Shown here: positions 34,389 to 43,126 of the stretch, piece by piece
Position numbering within the stretch: the stretch's first letter is position 1
Layout: the number at the start of each line of letters is the position of its first letter
Source of the DNA: Tumebacillus sp. BK434
Lineage (GTDB): Bacteria; Bacillota; Bacilli; Tumebacillales; Tumebacillaceae
Length of the DNA: 64,000 nt
Assembly (NCBI RefSeq): GCF_004340785.1
Contig: NZ_SLXS01000003.1
Coordinates: 343,689-407,688, forward strand
Direction: 5' to 3'
Notes under the pieces: model-generated
Database searches by the model: none
What the model was told of the DNA's origin: nothing
Seen by the model: only the letters and a program-made list of their open reading frames with translations
Translations under genes and position numbers: made by a program

Positions 34389-35195
34389 TTGCACGACTAC
34401 CAACACGCCGCCTTGTTTGAACATCGCTTCTGGCTGCAGGTGCTCGGCGACCATGCCCGCTTTTTCCAACTCGCCACGTCAGCGAAAGAAATGCAGGACG
34501 TGCAGCAGATCAACAGGTTTATCGTCCTGTTCGACCAGCTGATGGAAACGGCGCGCTGCGATCTGTCCCGCGCCGAGCTGATGACGCTCAACCACCAGGC
34601 CGCCGAGCTGGTCAAACAGTTCCGCGCCTTTAAACTGCACGTGCAGCGCCGCCAGCTGACCGGGGAGATCGCCGTCAATCTGCCGCCGACGTTCATCAAC
34701 CACATGGTCAACGAACTCGACGAATACACCCGCATCCTGAACAGCCTGCTCCAAGGCAATCTGCCGCCTGTCTATCATCCTGTGCACCACCACCTGCTCT
34801 GGCTCGCCGACGCCACCGGGCATGCGGACGGCCTTGCCGCTTTTACCGACATGAGCGAAAAGATGGTGATCGCGAAAGCAAAATCGTTCTCCAAACACTT
34901 CACCGACCTCTACCTGAAAGCGGTCGAGATGGCCGGTTTCCTGCGCACCGGGCTGCAAGACTTCCCGCCCCTCGCCCGCTTCAACCGCGAGGCGGAGCTG
35001 GAGATGCTGCTGTTCCAAGAGTTCCTGACCGAGCTGGAAGAGCTGGAGCTCGACCACTCGCTGCTCAGCATCCTCTCCCCGCTGATGCCCGACCACATGT
35101 TCCGGGAAGAATGCTACTACCTGACCAAGTTGTCTCAAGTCGCAGGCGTCAAAAAGCCGGCCTGCGACCCGACCCAGCCCCGTGTAACGGGGTAG
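34389..35195 (+). CDS. DUF2935 protein, ferritin-like helical bundle
   Basis: A 268-residue protein starting at TTG 34389, behind AAGGAGGAG. It has two related four-helix bundles, each opening with an EH/EHxFWLQ-type segment (FEHRFWLQVLGDHARFF at the start and AVEMAGFLRTGLQDF later). His, Glu and Asp residues are spaced as in metal-binding ferritin-like folds. DUF2935 proteins occur in Bacillales and Clostridia and have no established function. Confidence 0.82.
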   Translation: MHDYQHAALFEHRFWLQVLGDHARFFQLATSAKEMQDVQQINRFIVLFDQLMETARCDLSRAELMTLNHQAAELVKQFRAFKLHVQRRQLTGEIAVNLPPTFINHMVNELDEYTRILNSLLQGNLPPVYHPVHHHLLWLADATGHADGLAAFTDMSEKMVIAKAKSFSKHFTDLYLKAVEMAGFLRTGLQDFPPLARFNREAELEMLLFQEFLTELEELELDHSLLSILSPLMPDHMFREECYYLTKLSQVAGVKKPACDPTQPRVTG

Positions 35196-35218
35196 TGGAA
35201 CTGTCTCTATCTTGAATG

Positions 35219-35250
35219 AGTCCCTTACATGTCACATGTAGGGGCTTTTT
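35219..35250 (+). terminator. Terminator of the DUF2935 gene
   Basis: An imperfect 12-bp stem around ACATG/CATGT followed by five T. Confidence 0.7.
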
Positions 35251-35383
35251 GACGTTACGAACGAATGACAATATTAAAGTTCGCCATAGAACTCTTTCCA
35301 TTTAACAATTATCTCCTTTTTTGGAATCGAAATATGGTATACTATTTCCATTGTTAAAATTCATAAGAGGAATGGAGTGTTTA

Positions 35384-36559
35384 TTGACAATGAAAAAGAC
35401 AGCAACGACTCTCGCACTCGCTGTAGCGATGACGCTGGCAGTTCCGGCAGTCACGCAGGCGGCGTATCTGACGCCGGGGACGCAGGGCCTCGATGATCTG
35501 TGGCTCACCTATGTCGGATGGTCGCCGAGCACATCGGGTGCAAAATATGCCAACCAGCAGTATTGGACGACAACAGACTTTGAAGGCGTTCTGACCCATC
35601 TGACCAGCAGCGGGACGGCGGACGACTTCATGTTCACCGACTATCTGTTCCTCGGTCTCGCTGTCAAGGACAGCGCCGGCAACCTGAAAACGCTGACCAA
35701 CGCTTCGAACAACACGGCTCAAGGTACGACGATCTCCAATGCGGCCGACTGGGATACGTACCTCGACGAACTGTTCGCCGCTTCCAAGAACATCAACGCC
35801 CTCTATACGGAGGCTGCTTACAACAAGCGTGGACTCGCCGTCACGCCTGACGTCTGGATCGGCATTCCGTATCCGCACCCGGCTGTGATCGGCAGCGACA
35901 CGAACCGCATCGCGAACTCCAAGGCATGGATCGACAAATTCATCACGCGCTGGAACAACGGCAACTATTCGAGCCGTTTGAACCTGCGCGGCTTCTATTG
36001 GATCTGCGAGAGCGAGTATTACAACGGCGGGTCTGCCGGCAATGACGACGGCAACGTGATGACGGCGGTCAACTCCTACGTGCACAGCAAATCTGTCGGC
36101 GGCAAATACATGAAATCGCTGTGGATTCCGTATCAAGGGGCCAACAACTGGACGCTGTGGAGTTCGTTCGGGTTTGACGCCGCGATCTTGCAGCCGCATT
36201 ATTATTTCGATGCCGCCACCTCGCTGGACAAAGGCGCGTATGATGCGACCACAAACGGCGCAGGCGTCGAGATGGAACTGGGCTACAACATCACCTCCGA
36301 CTCCACCGCGCGCTCCCGCTTCATCCAGTATTTGAACAAAGGCGCGACGGGCAACACCGGTACCTACTCCTATGGCCCGTACATGACGCAGGCGGCGATC
36401 GGCTGGTATCCGGGAGGCTGGGTCTGGACTCGCGATGCGGCCGGCAATCCGCTGACGAAGTCGGATGCGATCCACAACCTGTACAACAGTGGAGACAACC
36501 TGTACAACAACATCTACAAATTCGTCAAAGGCAGCTATATCTCCGGCACCGCCTACTAA
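35384..36559 (+). CDS. Secreted DUF4855 domain protein
   Basis: A 391-residue exported protein. The start is TTG 35384, giving MTMKKTATTLALAVAMTLAV; GGAG at 35374-35377 lies 6 bases before it. The signal peptide should be cut after VTQA. The mature part matches the DUF4855 family: a TIM-barrel-like domain with LTYVGW near the start, RGFYWICESEYYN in the middle and LWIPY plus AILQPHYYF after it, resembling glycoside hydrolases. It has many Asn, Tyr and Trp, as carbohydrate-active proteins do. No cell-wall anchor is seen. Confidence 0.8.
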   Translation: MTMKKTATTLALAVAMTLAVPAVTQAAYLTPGTQGLDDLWLTYVGWSPSTSGAKYANQQYWTTTDFEGVLTHLTSSGTADDFMFTDYLFLGLAVKDSAGNLKTLTNASNNTAQGTTISNAADWDTYLDELFAASKNINALYTEAAYNKRGLAVTPDVWIGIPYPHPAVIGSDTNRIANSKAWIDKFITRWNNGNYSSRLNLRGFYWICESEYYNGGSAGNDDGNVMTAVNSYVHSKSVGGKYMKSLWIPYQGANNWTLWSSFGFDAAILQPHYYFDAATSLDKGAYDATTNGAGVEMELGYNITSDSTARSRFIQYLNKGATGNTGTYSYGPYMTQAAIGWYPGGWVWTRDAAGNPLTKSDAIHNLYNSGDNLYNNIYKFVKGSYISGTAY

Positions 36560-36591
36560 GTCCCATAAAAATTAAGATATCAATACAGCAA

Positions 36592-36620
36592 AAAGGCACT
36601 CGACCTGCGAGTGCCTTCTC
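36592..36620. terminator. Terminator between DUF4855 and sirtuin genes
   Basis: A perfect 10-bp stem (36593-36602 with 36608-36617). The better T run is on the minus strand, serving the sirtuin gene. Confidence 0.75.
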
Positions 36621-36637
36621 TCTGTTTCTTGAACGAA

Positions 36638-37348
36638 CTAGATCTGCGTATTCAGCTGCTGCAGCAACTCACCGGCTTTCCCGTGAATCACCAGCTCAAA
36701 ATGTTCATCCTGCGCCGTCGGCTCGTAGTTGAGAATCGCCACCCGGCCTTGTGTCATATGCGGCAGCTGCGCCACCGGGTAGACCTGCAGGCTCGTGCCG
36801 ATCACCAGCACCAGTTCGGCGCTGCGAATGTCGGCCAGTGCCCGCTGCCACGGCTCTTGGGGCAGCATCTCCCCGAACAACACCACGTCCGGGCGCAAAC
36901 GGCCTTTGCAGGTCTGACAAGACTGCCCGGCCAAAAAGGCATCCAGCTCCGTCCGCTGCTCGCAGGTGCTGCAGCGGACCGTGCGGATCGAGCCGTGCAG
37001 TTCACAGACCTGCTTGCTGCCCGCCTGCTGGTGGAACCCGTCCACGTTTTGCGTCGCAATGCTGTGCAAAAAGCCACGCTGCTCCCACTCCGCCAAGATC
37101 TGATGCCCCCGGTGCGGTTTGCAGCCGCGCAAACCGCCGATCCGCGCCGCATAGAACGATTGAAACAGCTCGTAGTTCTCCTCCAGCGCCTCCACCGTCG
37201 CGACGGTCGCCGGATCGATGTTGTTCCACCACCCGCTCTTGGAACGAAAGTCGGGAATCCCGCTCTCCGTCGACATCCCCGCACCGGTCAGCGCGACCGT
37301 CCGGCTCGACTCCTTGATCCACCGGGCGAGCGTCTGCAACTCCGCCAT
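36638..37348 (-). CDS. cobB: NAD-dependent protein deacylase, sirtuin
   Basis: A 236-residue sirtuin that removes acyl groups from lysines using NAD. GAGMSTESGIPDFRS is the NAD loop, TQNVDGFHQQAG contains the catalytic Asn/Asp region, and ELHGS carries the catalytic His. The zinc site is CSTC plus CQTC. It follows an acetyltransferase gene by three bases, a suggestive pairing of acetylation and deacetylation. Confidence 0.93.
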   Translation of the reverse strand: MAELQTLARWIKESSRTVALTGAGMSTESGIPDFRSKSGWWNNIDPATVATVEALEENYELFQSFYAARIGGLRGCKPHRGHQILAEWEQRGFLHSIATQNVDGFHQQAGSKQVCELHGSIRTVRCSTCEQRTELDAFLAGQSCQTCKGRLRPDVVLFGEMLPQEPWQRALADIRSAELVLVIGTSLQVYPVAQLPHMTQGRVAILNYEPTAQDEHFELVIHGKAGELLQQLNTQI

Positions 37349-37351
37349 CGC

Positions 37352-37897
37352 TTACCGCCCATCCCACTCGGAGGCGAGCATCGAGTACACGATGTGATCC
37401 AGCCAGCGGTCATACATCCACTCGTGCTGGCGCAGCACGCCTTCTTTGACAAACCCGAGCCGCTCCGGCACGCCTTGGCTTCGCAGGTTGCCGGTGGCGA
37501 CGCGGATTTCCACGCGGTTCAGCTTGTACTCGGAAAACGCCTGTTCGACCAGCGCTTGAGTCGCAGCCGTCATCAGACCGAGACCGGTGAACTCTTTGCC
37601 CAGCCAGTAGCCGAGCGAAGTCCAGCGGTTGCTCCAGTTGATCATGTGGTTCCCGATCACGCCGGCGAACTGCCCTTTGTAAAAAATGCCGTAGTGCGTG
37701 CCGCCGTTTTTCGCCAGCTGTTCGCGGGCCATCTTGATAAACGCCAGCGAATCGGCCGGCGACTTGTTCATGTCCACAAAAGGCAGCCATTCGCGCAGAT
37801 GCTCGCGGTTGCTGTCGATCAGGCGATAGACTTCCTCAGCGTGATGCTCTTCCAGCAGTCGCAGTTCCGCGCCTGCAAACAGTTCTACTTTCAACAT
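37352..37897 (-). CDS. GNAT acetyltransferase, RimJ/RimL type
   Basis: A 181-residue N-acetyltransferase. EVYRLIDSNREHLREWLPFVD and FAGVIGNHMINWSNRWTSLGYW are typical of RimL-like enzymes; the acetyl-CoA loop lies in GNLRSQGVPERLGF. ATG 37897 is preceded by GAGGGTG. Probable substrates are protein N-termini or small amines. Co-transcribed with the sirtuin. Confidence 0.85.
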   Translation of the reverse strand: MLKVELFAGAELRLLEEHHAEEVYRLIDSNREHLREWLPFVDMNKSPADSLAFIKMAREQLAKNGGTHYGIFYKGQFAGVIGNHMINWSNRWTSLGYWLGKEFTGLGLMTAATQALVEQAFSEYKLNRVEIRVATGNLRSQGVPERLGFVKEGVLRQHEWMYDRWLDHIVYSMLASEWDGR

Positions 37898-38043
37898 CTC
37901 GTTCACCCTCTCGATCGTAGCAAATTTCCAATCATTGTAGCACAGATCGCCCAAATATTGTGCGCGGTAGATACTTGTCCGTTTCTTCCAATCCCCCGTA
38001 CGCATCGTATGTAACAAGGAAACCCGAAGGGGGTGACGTTGCT

Positions 38044-38133
38044 ATGTACGGCTGTTTCGGTCCATTCACCCGTTGGGCGGTCGTTTTCTTGATCATCTTC
38101 GTGCTGTTCATCCTGCTCACTCCGCTCTACTAA
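38044..38133 (+). CDS. 29-residue hydrophobic peptide, YjcZ-like
   Basis: MYGCFGPFTRWAVVFLII is followed by a hydrophobic run ending LLTPLY. GAAGGGGGTGA lies 8 bases before ATG, and a strong terminator follows the stop. The single helix and aromatic/Gly start recall small sporulation peptides of the YjcZ/YczN group, but the match is by character only. Confidence 0.6.
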   Translation: MYGCFGPFTRWAVVFLIIFVLFILLTPLY

Positions 38134-38147
38134 TTCGTTCCACGCAG

Positions 38148-38184
38148 AAAAGGGATTGGCTCCGCAGTGGAGCCAATCCCTTTT
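38148..38184. terminator. Strong terminator after the 29-residue peptide
   Basis: A perfect 16-bp stem (38148-38163 with 38169-38184) with A and T runs. Confidence 0.9.
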
Positions 38185-38295
38185 CTCTTTGCACAGGCCG
38201 GAGGGTCTTCATATCGATCTTGATGCATCAGGAAACCCTTTCCAATCAGCTTGTAGTATACTACTGTCACCAAGACAGGAAACGGATGTGACAAC

Positions 38296-39102
38296 ATGCA
38301 CCTGCGGATGGTGTTTGGCCAAAGCAAAATCGTGATGTTCCAGCTCGCCCCGCAGACGGCGGATGAACTGCACGCGCATGAAGCGGCGTATCAGATCTCG
38401 ATCCCGATCAAAGGCACCGCCTCCCTGCTCCACAACAGCAAGGCGCGGGACCTCGACGCCGGTCAGCGGCTGGTCGTCTCGCCGGGAGATTTGCATCAGC
38501 ACCGGACGGACGACAGCCCGGCACGCCTGTTGCTGATCACCTTGCAACAAGAGCTCGTGCAGCAGGCGGCCGAAGCGCATCTGCAAAAGCCGTGCCCGCC
38601 GATCGAATTTGCCCCGTGGGGCGATGCGGCGCAAGACCGCTTGCGGCGGCTGGTCGAGCACCAGCTGCGCAGCGCCCTGACCGCACCGGACGCGGTGGAG
38701 TTCGAGGCGGAGCTGGCCGCGCTTCTGCTCACAGCCCAGCCCGGCTCGCACACTGCACTCTGGCAGCGGCAGACCCCGCCGCTCGATCACCCGGCCCTGC
38801 TGCGCGCGGTCACGCTGATCCATGACGACCTGGCGGGCGACTTGACGCTCGACCGCTTGAGCCTCGCATCGGGCCTGAGCAAATACCACTTCGCCCGCCT
38901 GTTTCGCGAGCTGCTCGGCCAGACTCCGAGCCGCTACATCCGTCAGGCCCGCCTCGACCGCGCGGAACGGCTGCTGCGCCAGACCCGGGACGACATCACA
39001 AGTATCGCCTTCGCCGCCGGGTTCGGCAGTCTGAGCGCCTTCGAGCAAGCGTTCAAAAAGCGCTATGGGCGGACGGCCGCCGAATACCGCAAGCAAATGT
39101 GA
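38296..39102 (+). CDS. AraC-family transcriptional regulator
   Basis: A 268-residue regulator. The N-terminal cupin sensor domain (HAHEAAYQISIPIKG, then SPGDLHQH) precedes two HTH motifs: LTLDRLSLASGLSKYHFARL and ITSIAFAAGFGSLSAFEQAF, ending YGRTAAEYRKQM. The sensor suggests a small ligand bound in the cupin barrel. Target not evident; neighbours are unrelated. Confidence 0.9.
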   Translation: MHLRMVFGQSKIVMFQLAPQTADELHAHEAAYQISIPIKGTASLLHNSKARDLDAGQRLVVSPGDLHQHRTDDSPARLLLITLQQELVQQAAEAHLQKPCPPIEFAPWGDAAQDRLRRLVEHQLRSALTAPDAVEFEAELAALLLTAQPGSHTALWQRQTPPLDHPALLRAVTLIHDDLAGDLTLDRLSLASGLSKYHFARLFRELLGQTPSRYIRQARLDRAERLLRQTRDDITSIAFAAGFGSLSAFEQAFKKRYGRTAAEYRKQM

Positions 39103-39121
39103 GCGCCTCCGCCGCCTCCTT

Positions 39122-39637
39122 CTACGCTCCGAGCAACCAGGCGGCCACCAGGCCCAGCCCGGCACCCGTCAAGATGTCGGACGGATAATGCAGCCCGAGA
39201 TACACCCGCGACAACGCCACCAGTGCGGCCAGTCCATACCACACGCCGGCAAACGCGGGCAGTGCCCCTGACAGCACTGCCGCCGTGCAAAACGCCGCTG
39301 TGGAGTGGCCGGACGGGAACGAAGCGTCCTGCAGCAGATGCCGCCCGGTCCGCACATTTTCCAACACCCGATACGGCCGCGGGCGCGGCAAGACCTTTTT
39401 GCAGACCGCCACCACCGCGTGGCTGCAAAGCAAGCTCAGCGCCAGATGCACGCCCGTCTCCCGCCACAGCCCCTCGCCGCTGAGCAGCAGCGCAAGCGAC
39501 AGCCCCACCGACCAGACCGCTCCGCCCAAATGCGTCACCAGCGGCATCACCCGGCCGGCTACCCCGTTTCGCCACCCGTTGACCCAGAAAAACGTTGCCC
39601 GATCTCCGCTTCGCACCCACACCGTCATCCATTTCAT
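39122..39637 (-). CDS. PAP2 phosphatase, possible undecaprenyl-diphosphatase
   Basis: A 171-residue membrane protein with about five helices. The three acid-phosphatase motifs are KKVLPRPRP, FPSGHST and SRVYLGLHYPSD. It probably hydrolyses undecaprenyl diphosphate or another lipid phosphate on the outer face (BcrC-like). AGGAGGGG lies before ATG. Confidence 0.88.
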   Translation of the reverse strand: MKWMTVWVRSGDRATFFWVNGWRNGVAGRVMPLVTHLGGAVWSVGLSLALLLSGEGLWRETGVHLALSLLCSHAVVAVCKKVLPRPRPYRVLENVRTGRHLLQDASFPSGHSTAAFCTAAVLSGALPAFAGVWYGLAALVALSRVYLGLHYPSDILTGAGLGLVAAWLLGA

Positions 39638-39759
39638 CGCAGCTTCTCCCCTCCTGTCGCTTCTCCTTTCATCCTATCATCTTAGCGAGCAAATGTTAGC
39701 CGTATATAAAGGAATGGTGGTAAGATAATGAGAAAACTTCTGCCAAAAAGGAATGATCG

Positions 39760-40917
39760 ATGATGGAACACCTGCTCAACCCGCGCGTACGGGACATTCA
39801 GATGTCGGGGATTCGCAAATTCGCCATGATCGCCGCCGAATACACAGACGCGATCTCGCTGACCCTCGGCCAGCCCGACTTCCCGACCCCCGAGCACATC
39901 AAGACAGCGGGCCAGACCGCCATCGCCAACAACCATACCTCCTATACGCCCAACGCCGGGCTGCCCGCGCTGCGCCAGGCGGCCAGCGCGTTTTTGCATA
40001 CAAAATACGGCCTGTCCTACTCGCCGGACACGGAGATCATCGTCACCAACGGCGCTTCGGAAGCGCTCGACATCGCCTTGCGCACGATCTTGGCGGAAGG
40101 CTCGGAAGTGCTGCTCCCAGGCCCGATCTACCCCGGTTATGAACCGCTGATCACGCTGTGCGGTGCCCAACCGGTCTATCTCGACACGACAGAGACCGGC
40201 TTCCGCGTCACCGGCGACATGGTGCGCCAGGCGCTGACCGACCGGACGCGCTGCCTGATCCTGCCCAGCCCCTCCAACCCGACCGGCGTGGTGCAGGACG
40301 CGGCCAGCCTGCAGGAGATCGCCGATGCGCTCCACGGCCGCGACGTGTTTGTCATCTCCGACGAGATCTACAGCGAACTGCTCTATGAAAGCGAACACGC
40401 CTCGATCGCTTCGCTCCCGCAGATGCGTGAGAAAACGATCGTCATCAACGGCCTGTCCAAGTCGCATTCGATGACCGGCTGGCGGATCGGCTTCACCTTC
40501 GCGCCGGAGTACATCACCCGGCAGATGGTCAAAGTCCACCAGTACAACGCCGCCTGCGCCTCGTCGGTCTCTCAGCACGCCGCCATGGAAGCGCTGACCC
40601 ACGGCCTCGACGACGCCGCGCCGATGCGCGAAGAATACCGCAAGCGCCGCGATTTTGTCTGCGCGCGCCTCGCGGAGATGGGCTTCGATGTGGTCGTGCC
40701 GGGCGGGGCGTTCTACATCTTCCCGTCGATCAAAAAATTCGGCCTGTCCTCCTTCGACTTCGCCACACGCCTGCTCGAACAAGCGCGCGTCGCCGTCGTG
40801 CCGGGCGAAGCGTTTTCACCGCTCGGCGAAGGATTTATCCGCATCTCTTACGCCTCCTCGATGGAACAGCTGCAGGAAGCGATGGAGCGGTTAGGCAAGT
40901 TTATGAAAACGCTCTAG
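39760..40917 (+). CDS. patA: Class I aminotransferase, PatA type
   Basis: A 385-residue PLP enzyme. The PLP lysine is in INGLSKSHSMTGWRIGF; YPGYEPLI, SPSNPTGVV and ISDEIYSELLY are family motifs. Best compared with B. subtilis PatA, the N-acetyl-LL-diaminopimelate aminotransferase of lysine synthesis, although aspartate or aromatic aminotransferases of the same fold cannot be excluded. Two adjacent ATG codons follow AAAAAGGAA. Confidence 0.85.
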   Translation: MMEHLLNPRVRDIQMSGIRKFAMIAAEYTDAISLTLGQPDFPTPEHIKTAGQTAIANNHTSYTPNAGLPALRQAASAFLHTKYGLSYSPDTEIIVTNGASEALDIALRTILAEGSEVLLPGPIYPGYEPLITLCGAQPVYLDTTETGFRVTGDMVRQALTDRTRCLILPSPSNPTGVVQDAASLQEIADALHGRDVFVISDEIYSELLYESEHASIASLPQMREKTIVINGLSKSHSMTGWRIGFTFAPEYITRQMVKVHQYNAACASSVSQHAAMEALTHGLDDAAPMREEYRKRRDFVCARLAEMGFDVVVPGGAFYIFPSIKKFGLSSFDFATRLLEQARVAVVPGEAFSPLGEGFIRISYASSMEQLQEAMERLGKFMKTL

Positions 40918-40925
40918 CCAAAAGA

Positions 40926-40957
40926 AGCGCAGCACAGAAATTTGTGCTTCGCTTTTG
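40926..40957 (+). terminator. Terminator of patA
   Basis: AAGCGCAGCACA pairs with TGTGCTTCGCTT across a 6-base loop (one C-T mismatch), followed by T. Confidence 0.8.
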
Positions 40958-40988
40958 ATCGTTTGCAGCTTGCGCTGCCAGATTGAGC

Positions 40989-41023
40989 AAAAAAGGGCTT
41001 GCGAAGTGATTCGCAGGCCCTTT
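40989..41023 (-). terminator. Terminator of the Eis-like gene
   Basis: An 11-bp stem (40995-41005 with 41010-41020, one wobble) with six T on the minus strand. Confidence 0.8.
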
Positions 41024-41036
41024 CCCGTTGCTGGTA

Positions 41037-42275
41037 TTAAAACGCAAACATGCACATCAACCGCTCACTGGTGCGGAACAGGCGGGTCAGCGTCTCCACT
41101 TGCGCCTCGTCGGACAGCTTGGTCAGGCCAAGCTTGTGCAGGCGGTCGAACGTGGTGGTGCCGGCGAGCAGGCTGGAGAAGTTGGAGACTTCCAGCGTCA
41201 ACTCGACATCGGCAGAACTGTCGCCACCTTTGATCACCTGCGGGCGCCCTTCGCGGAAGTCGATCACGCAGGCGGCCGTATTGTCCGGGAGGAAATTGTC
41301 TTCCAAGGTCAGCTTCAGCTTCAGCGTCTCGCCGTTGAAGTTGTGACCCTGCAGGTCGGTGAACAGCTTTGGCAAATCGACGACGCGCACCATCATGCCG
41401 CAGCCGGTGACGCTGGTCTCAAGGAAGATCGAATCGAACACGTCGTGCATATTGGTCGACGTGGTGCTGAGCATATAATGGATGCTTTCGTCCTGCGTGG
41501 CGATGTTGACCTTGTGGAACTGGTCGCCTTGGGTGTGCAGGAAGGTCAGCATCTCCTGCAGCGCTTCGCCCGTCTCATAGACGATGTGCGGGATGTACAG
41601 CTGATTGACCAGCATGTGGTCTTTGATGAAGCGCATCAGCATGTACCCTTTCAGCTCACCGTCTTTGCGGAAGCCGATCACGCGAGCGGTGTCCGCCTTG
41701 AAAAAGCCTTCGAGGTGGTGCTTAGCCAGCGGGGTCAGCCCGTTGCGGGTCAAAGCGTAGCGGTTGTAGCAGGCGATGACATCTTCGAGGTGATCGGCCG
41801 AGAGGATCTCGAGGTTCGCCTTGCTGCCGAAGTTCGGGATCGACGCCGCCTCCATGCTGAAGCGGCGCTGCTCGACACCGGAGCCAAAGCCCATCTGCTT
41901 ATAGAAGGACATGCGGAACGGGAACAGCGTCACAAAGCCGATCCCCTGCTCGCGGAAATGGTGCAGCGAGAAGGTCATGATCTCTTTGGCGATCTTTTCT
42001 TTTTTGTAGAGCAGATCCACCGCCACCAGAGCAACGCCGCCGGTCGGCACCATGCCCTGGCCGCGCAGGTTCATCTCAAATTGGAGCAGGCACATCCCGC
42101 CCACCATCTTGTCATCGCGGTAGACGCCGTAAAAGGCGCGCTCCGGGAAGCTGAACATCCGGTTCATCGTCGCCACAGCCTGCTCTTCTGTCCCGCCAAA
42201 ACCCGGGTAGGCGTTGCGGTACAGCTTGGCAAAAGATGCGGTGTCTTCGAGGCCTAACTTTCTGATCTCAAGCAT
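41037..42275 (-). CDS. Eis-like GNAT acetyltransferase with SCP2-like tail
   Basis: A 412-residue protein with the tripartite Eis layout: a GNAT domain (PTGGVALVAVDLLYKKEKIA), a second degenerate GNAT, and a sterol-carrier-like C-terminal domain from about residue 300. The C-terminal residue is Phe; in Eis a terminal residue enters the active site. Eis enzymes acetylate multiple amines, including aminoglycosides; substrate here unknown. GAAGGAG before ATG. Confidence 0.85.
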   Translation of the reverse strand: MLEIRKLGLEDTASFAKLYRNAYPGFGGTEEQAVATMNRMFSFPERAFYGVYRDDKMVGGMCLLQFEMNLRGQGMVPTGGVALVAVDLLYKKEKIAKEIMTFSLHHFREQGIGFVTLFPFRMSFYKQMGFGSGVEQRRFSMEAASIPNFGSKANLEILSADHLEDVIACYNRYALTRNGLTPLAKHHLEGFFKADTARVIGFRKDGELKGYMLMRFIKDHMLVNQLYIPHIVYETGEALQEMLTFLHTQGDQFHKVNIATQDESIHYMLSTTSTNMHDVFDSIFLETSVTGCGMMVRVVDLPKLFTDLQGHNFNGETLKLKLTLEDNFLPDNTAACVIDFREGRPQVIKGGDSSADVELTLEVSNFSSLLAGTTTFDRLHKLGLTKLSDEAQVETLTRLFRTSERLMCMFAF

Positions 42276-42347
42276 GCTTATGACTCCTTCAATTTTTAAT
42301 CTTATTATAAACGAAGGAGCCTAAATTTGGATATGCCTTCTTCGATC

Positions 42348-42406
42348 TTGACAGGAGATCAGGCCGGCAGTATGCTTTGACCATATGGTCAATGACCACG
42401 TGGTCA
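42348..42406 (+). promoter_or_regulatory. Promoter with two tandem TetR-type operators
   Basis: TTGACA (42348-42353) and TATGCT (42371-42376) are spaced by exactly 17 bases. Directly after the -10 box come two palindromes, TTGACCATATGGTCAA (42377-42392) and TGACCACGTGGTCA (42393-42406), whose 14-bp cores repeat every 15 bp. Binding there would cover the start point. The TetR gene at the end of the operon is the obvious ligand. Confidence 0.8.
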
Positions 42407-42427
42407 ATCTGAGAGGAGCGATGATTC

Positions 42428-43126
42428 ATGCTGATCAACGCACATGGCCTCAGCAAGAAATATCCGATGGGCGAGTCTGTCTTCTATGCGCTGCAAGGCG
42501 TGAACTTGGCCGTGGACCAAGGCGAGATCGTGACGATCCTCGGACCGTCCGGCTCCGGCAAATCCACCCTGCTCAACGTCATCGGCGGGATCGAACGCCC
42601 CGACGGCGGGCAGTTGTTCGTCGACGGGCAGAAGATCTCGGCGCACAGCGATGCACAGCTGACGATGTACCGCCGCGAGAAGATCGGATTCGTCTTTCAA
42701 TTTTATAATTTGATCGCCAACCTGACCGTGCAGGAGAACATCGAAGCGACGACCCACATCGCGAAAGCTCCTCTGCCGGTCGACGAAGTGCTGCGCGCGG
42801 TCGGCATGTACGACAAGCGCAATAAGTTCCCTTCCGAGCTGTCCGGCGGCGAGCAGCAGCGCGTCTCGATCGCCCGCGCCGTCGCCAAGAACCCCGGTCT
42901 GCTGCTCTGCGACGAGCCGACCGGCGCGCTCGATTTTGCGACGTCGAAAGAGATCTTGAAACTGCTGGAGAACATCAACCAAACGTACAACACCACCATC
43001 CTGATCATCACGCACAACCCGGCCTTGCAGGCGATGTCCGACCGCATCCTGCGCCTGCGCAGCGGCGAGATCGTGGAAGACGTCGCCAACCCGCACAAAC
43101 TCCCGGCCGAACAGGTGGAATGGTGA
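42428..43126 (+). CDS. ABC transporter ATPase, MacB/LolD type
   Basis: A 232-residue ATPase with Walker A GPSGSGKST, signature LSGGEQQR, Walker B LLLCDEPTGALD and H-loop IITHNPAL. EPTGALD is typical of the MacB/FtsE/LolD branch, which works with FtsX-type permeases such as the next gene. It overlaps that gene by seven bases. ATG follows AGAGGAG. Confidence 0.92.
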   Translation: MLINAHGLSKKYPMGESVFYALQGVNLAVDQGEIVTILGPSGSGKSTLLNVIGGIERPDGGQLFVDGQKISAHSDAQLTMYRREKIGFVFQFYNLIANLTVQENIEATTHIAKAPLPVDEVLRAVGMYDKRNKFPSELSGGEQQRVSIARAVAKNPGLLLCDEPTGALDFATSKEILKLLENINQTYNTTILIITHNPALQAMSDRILRLRSGEIVEDVANPHKLPAEQVEW

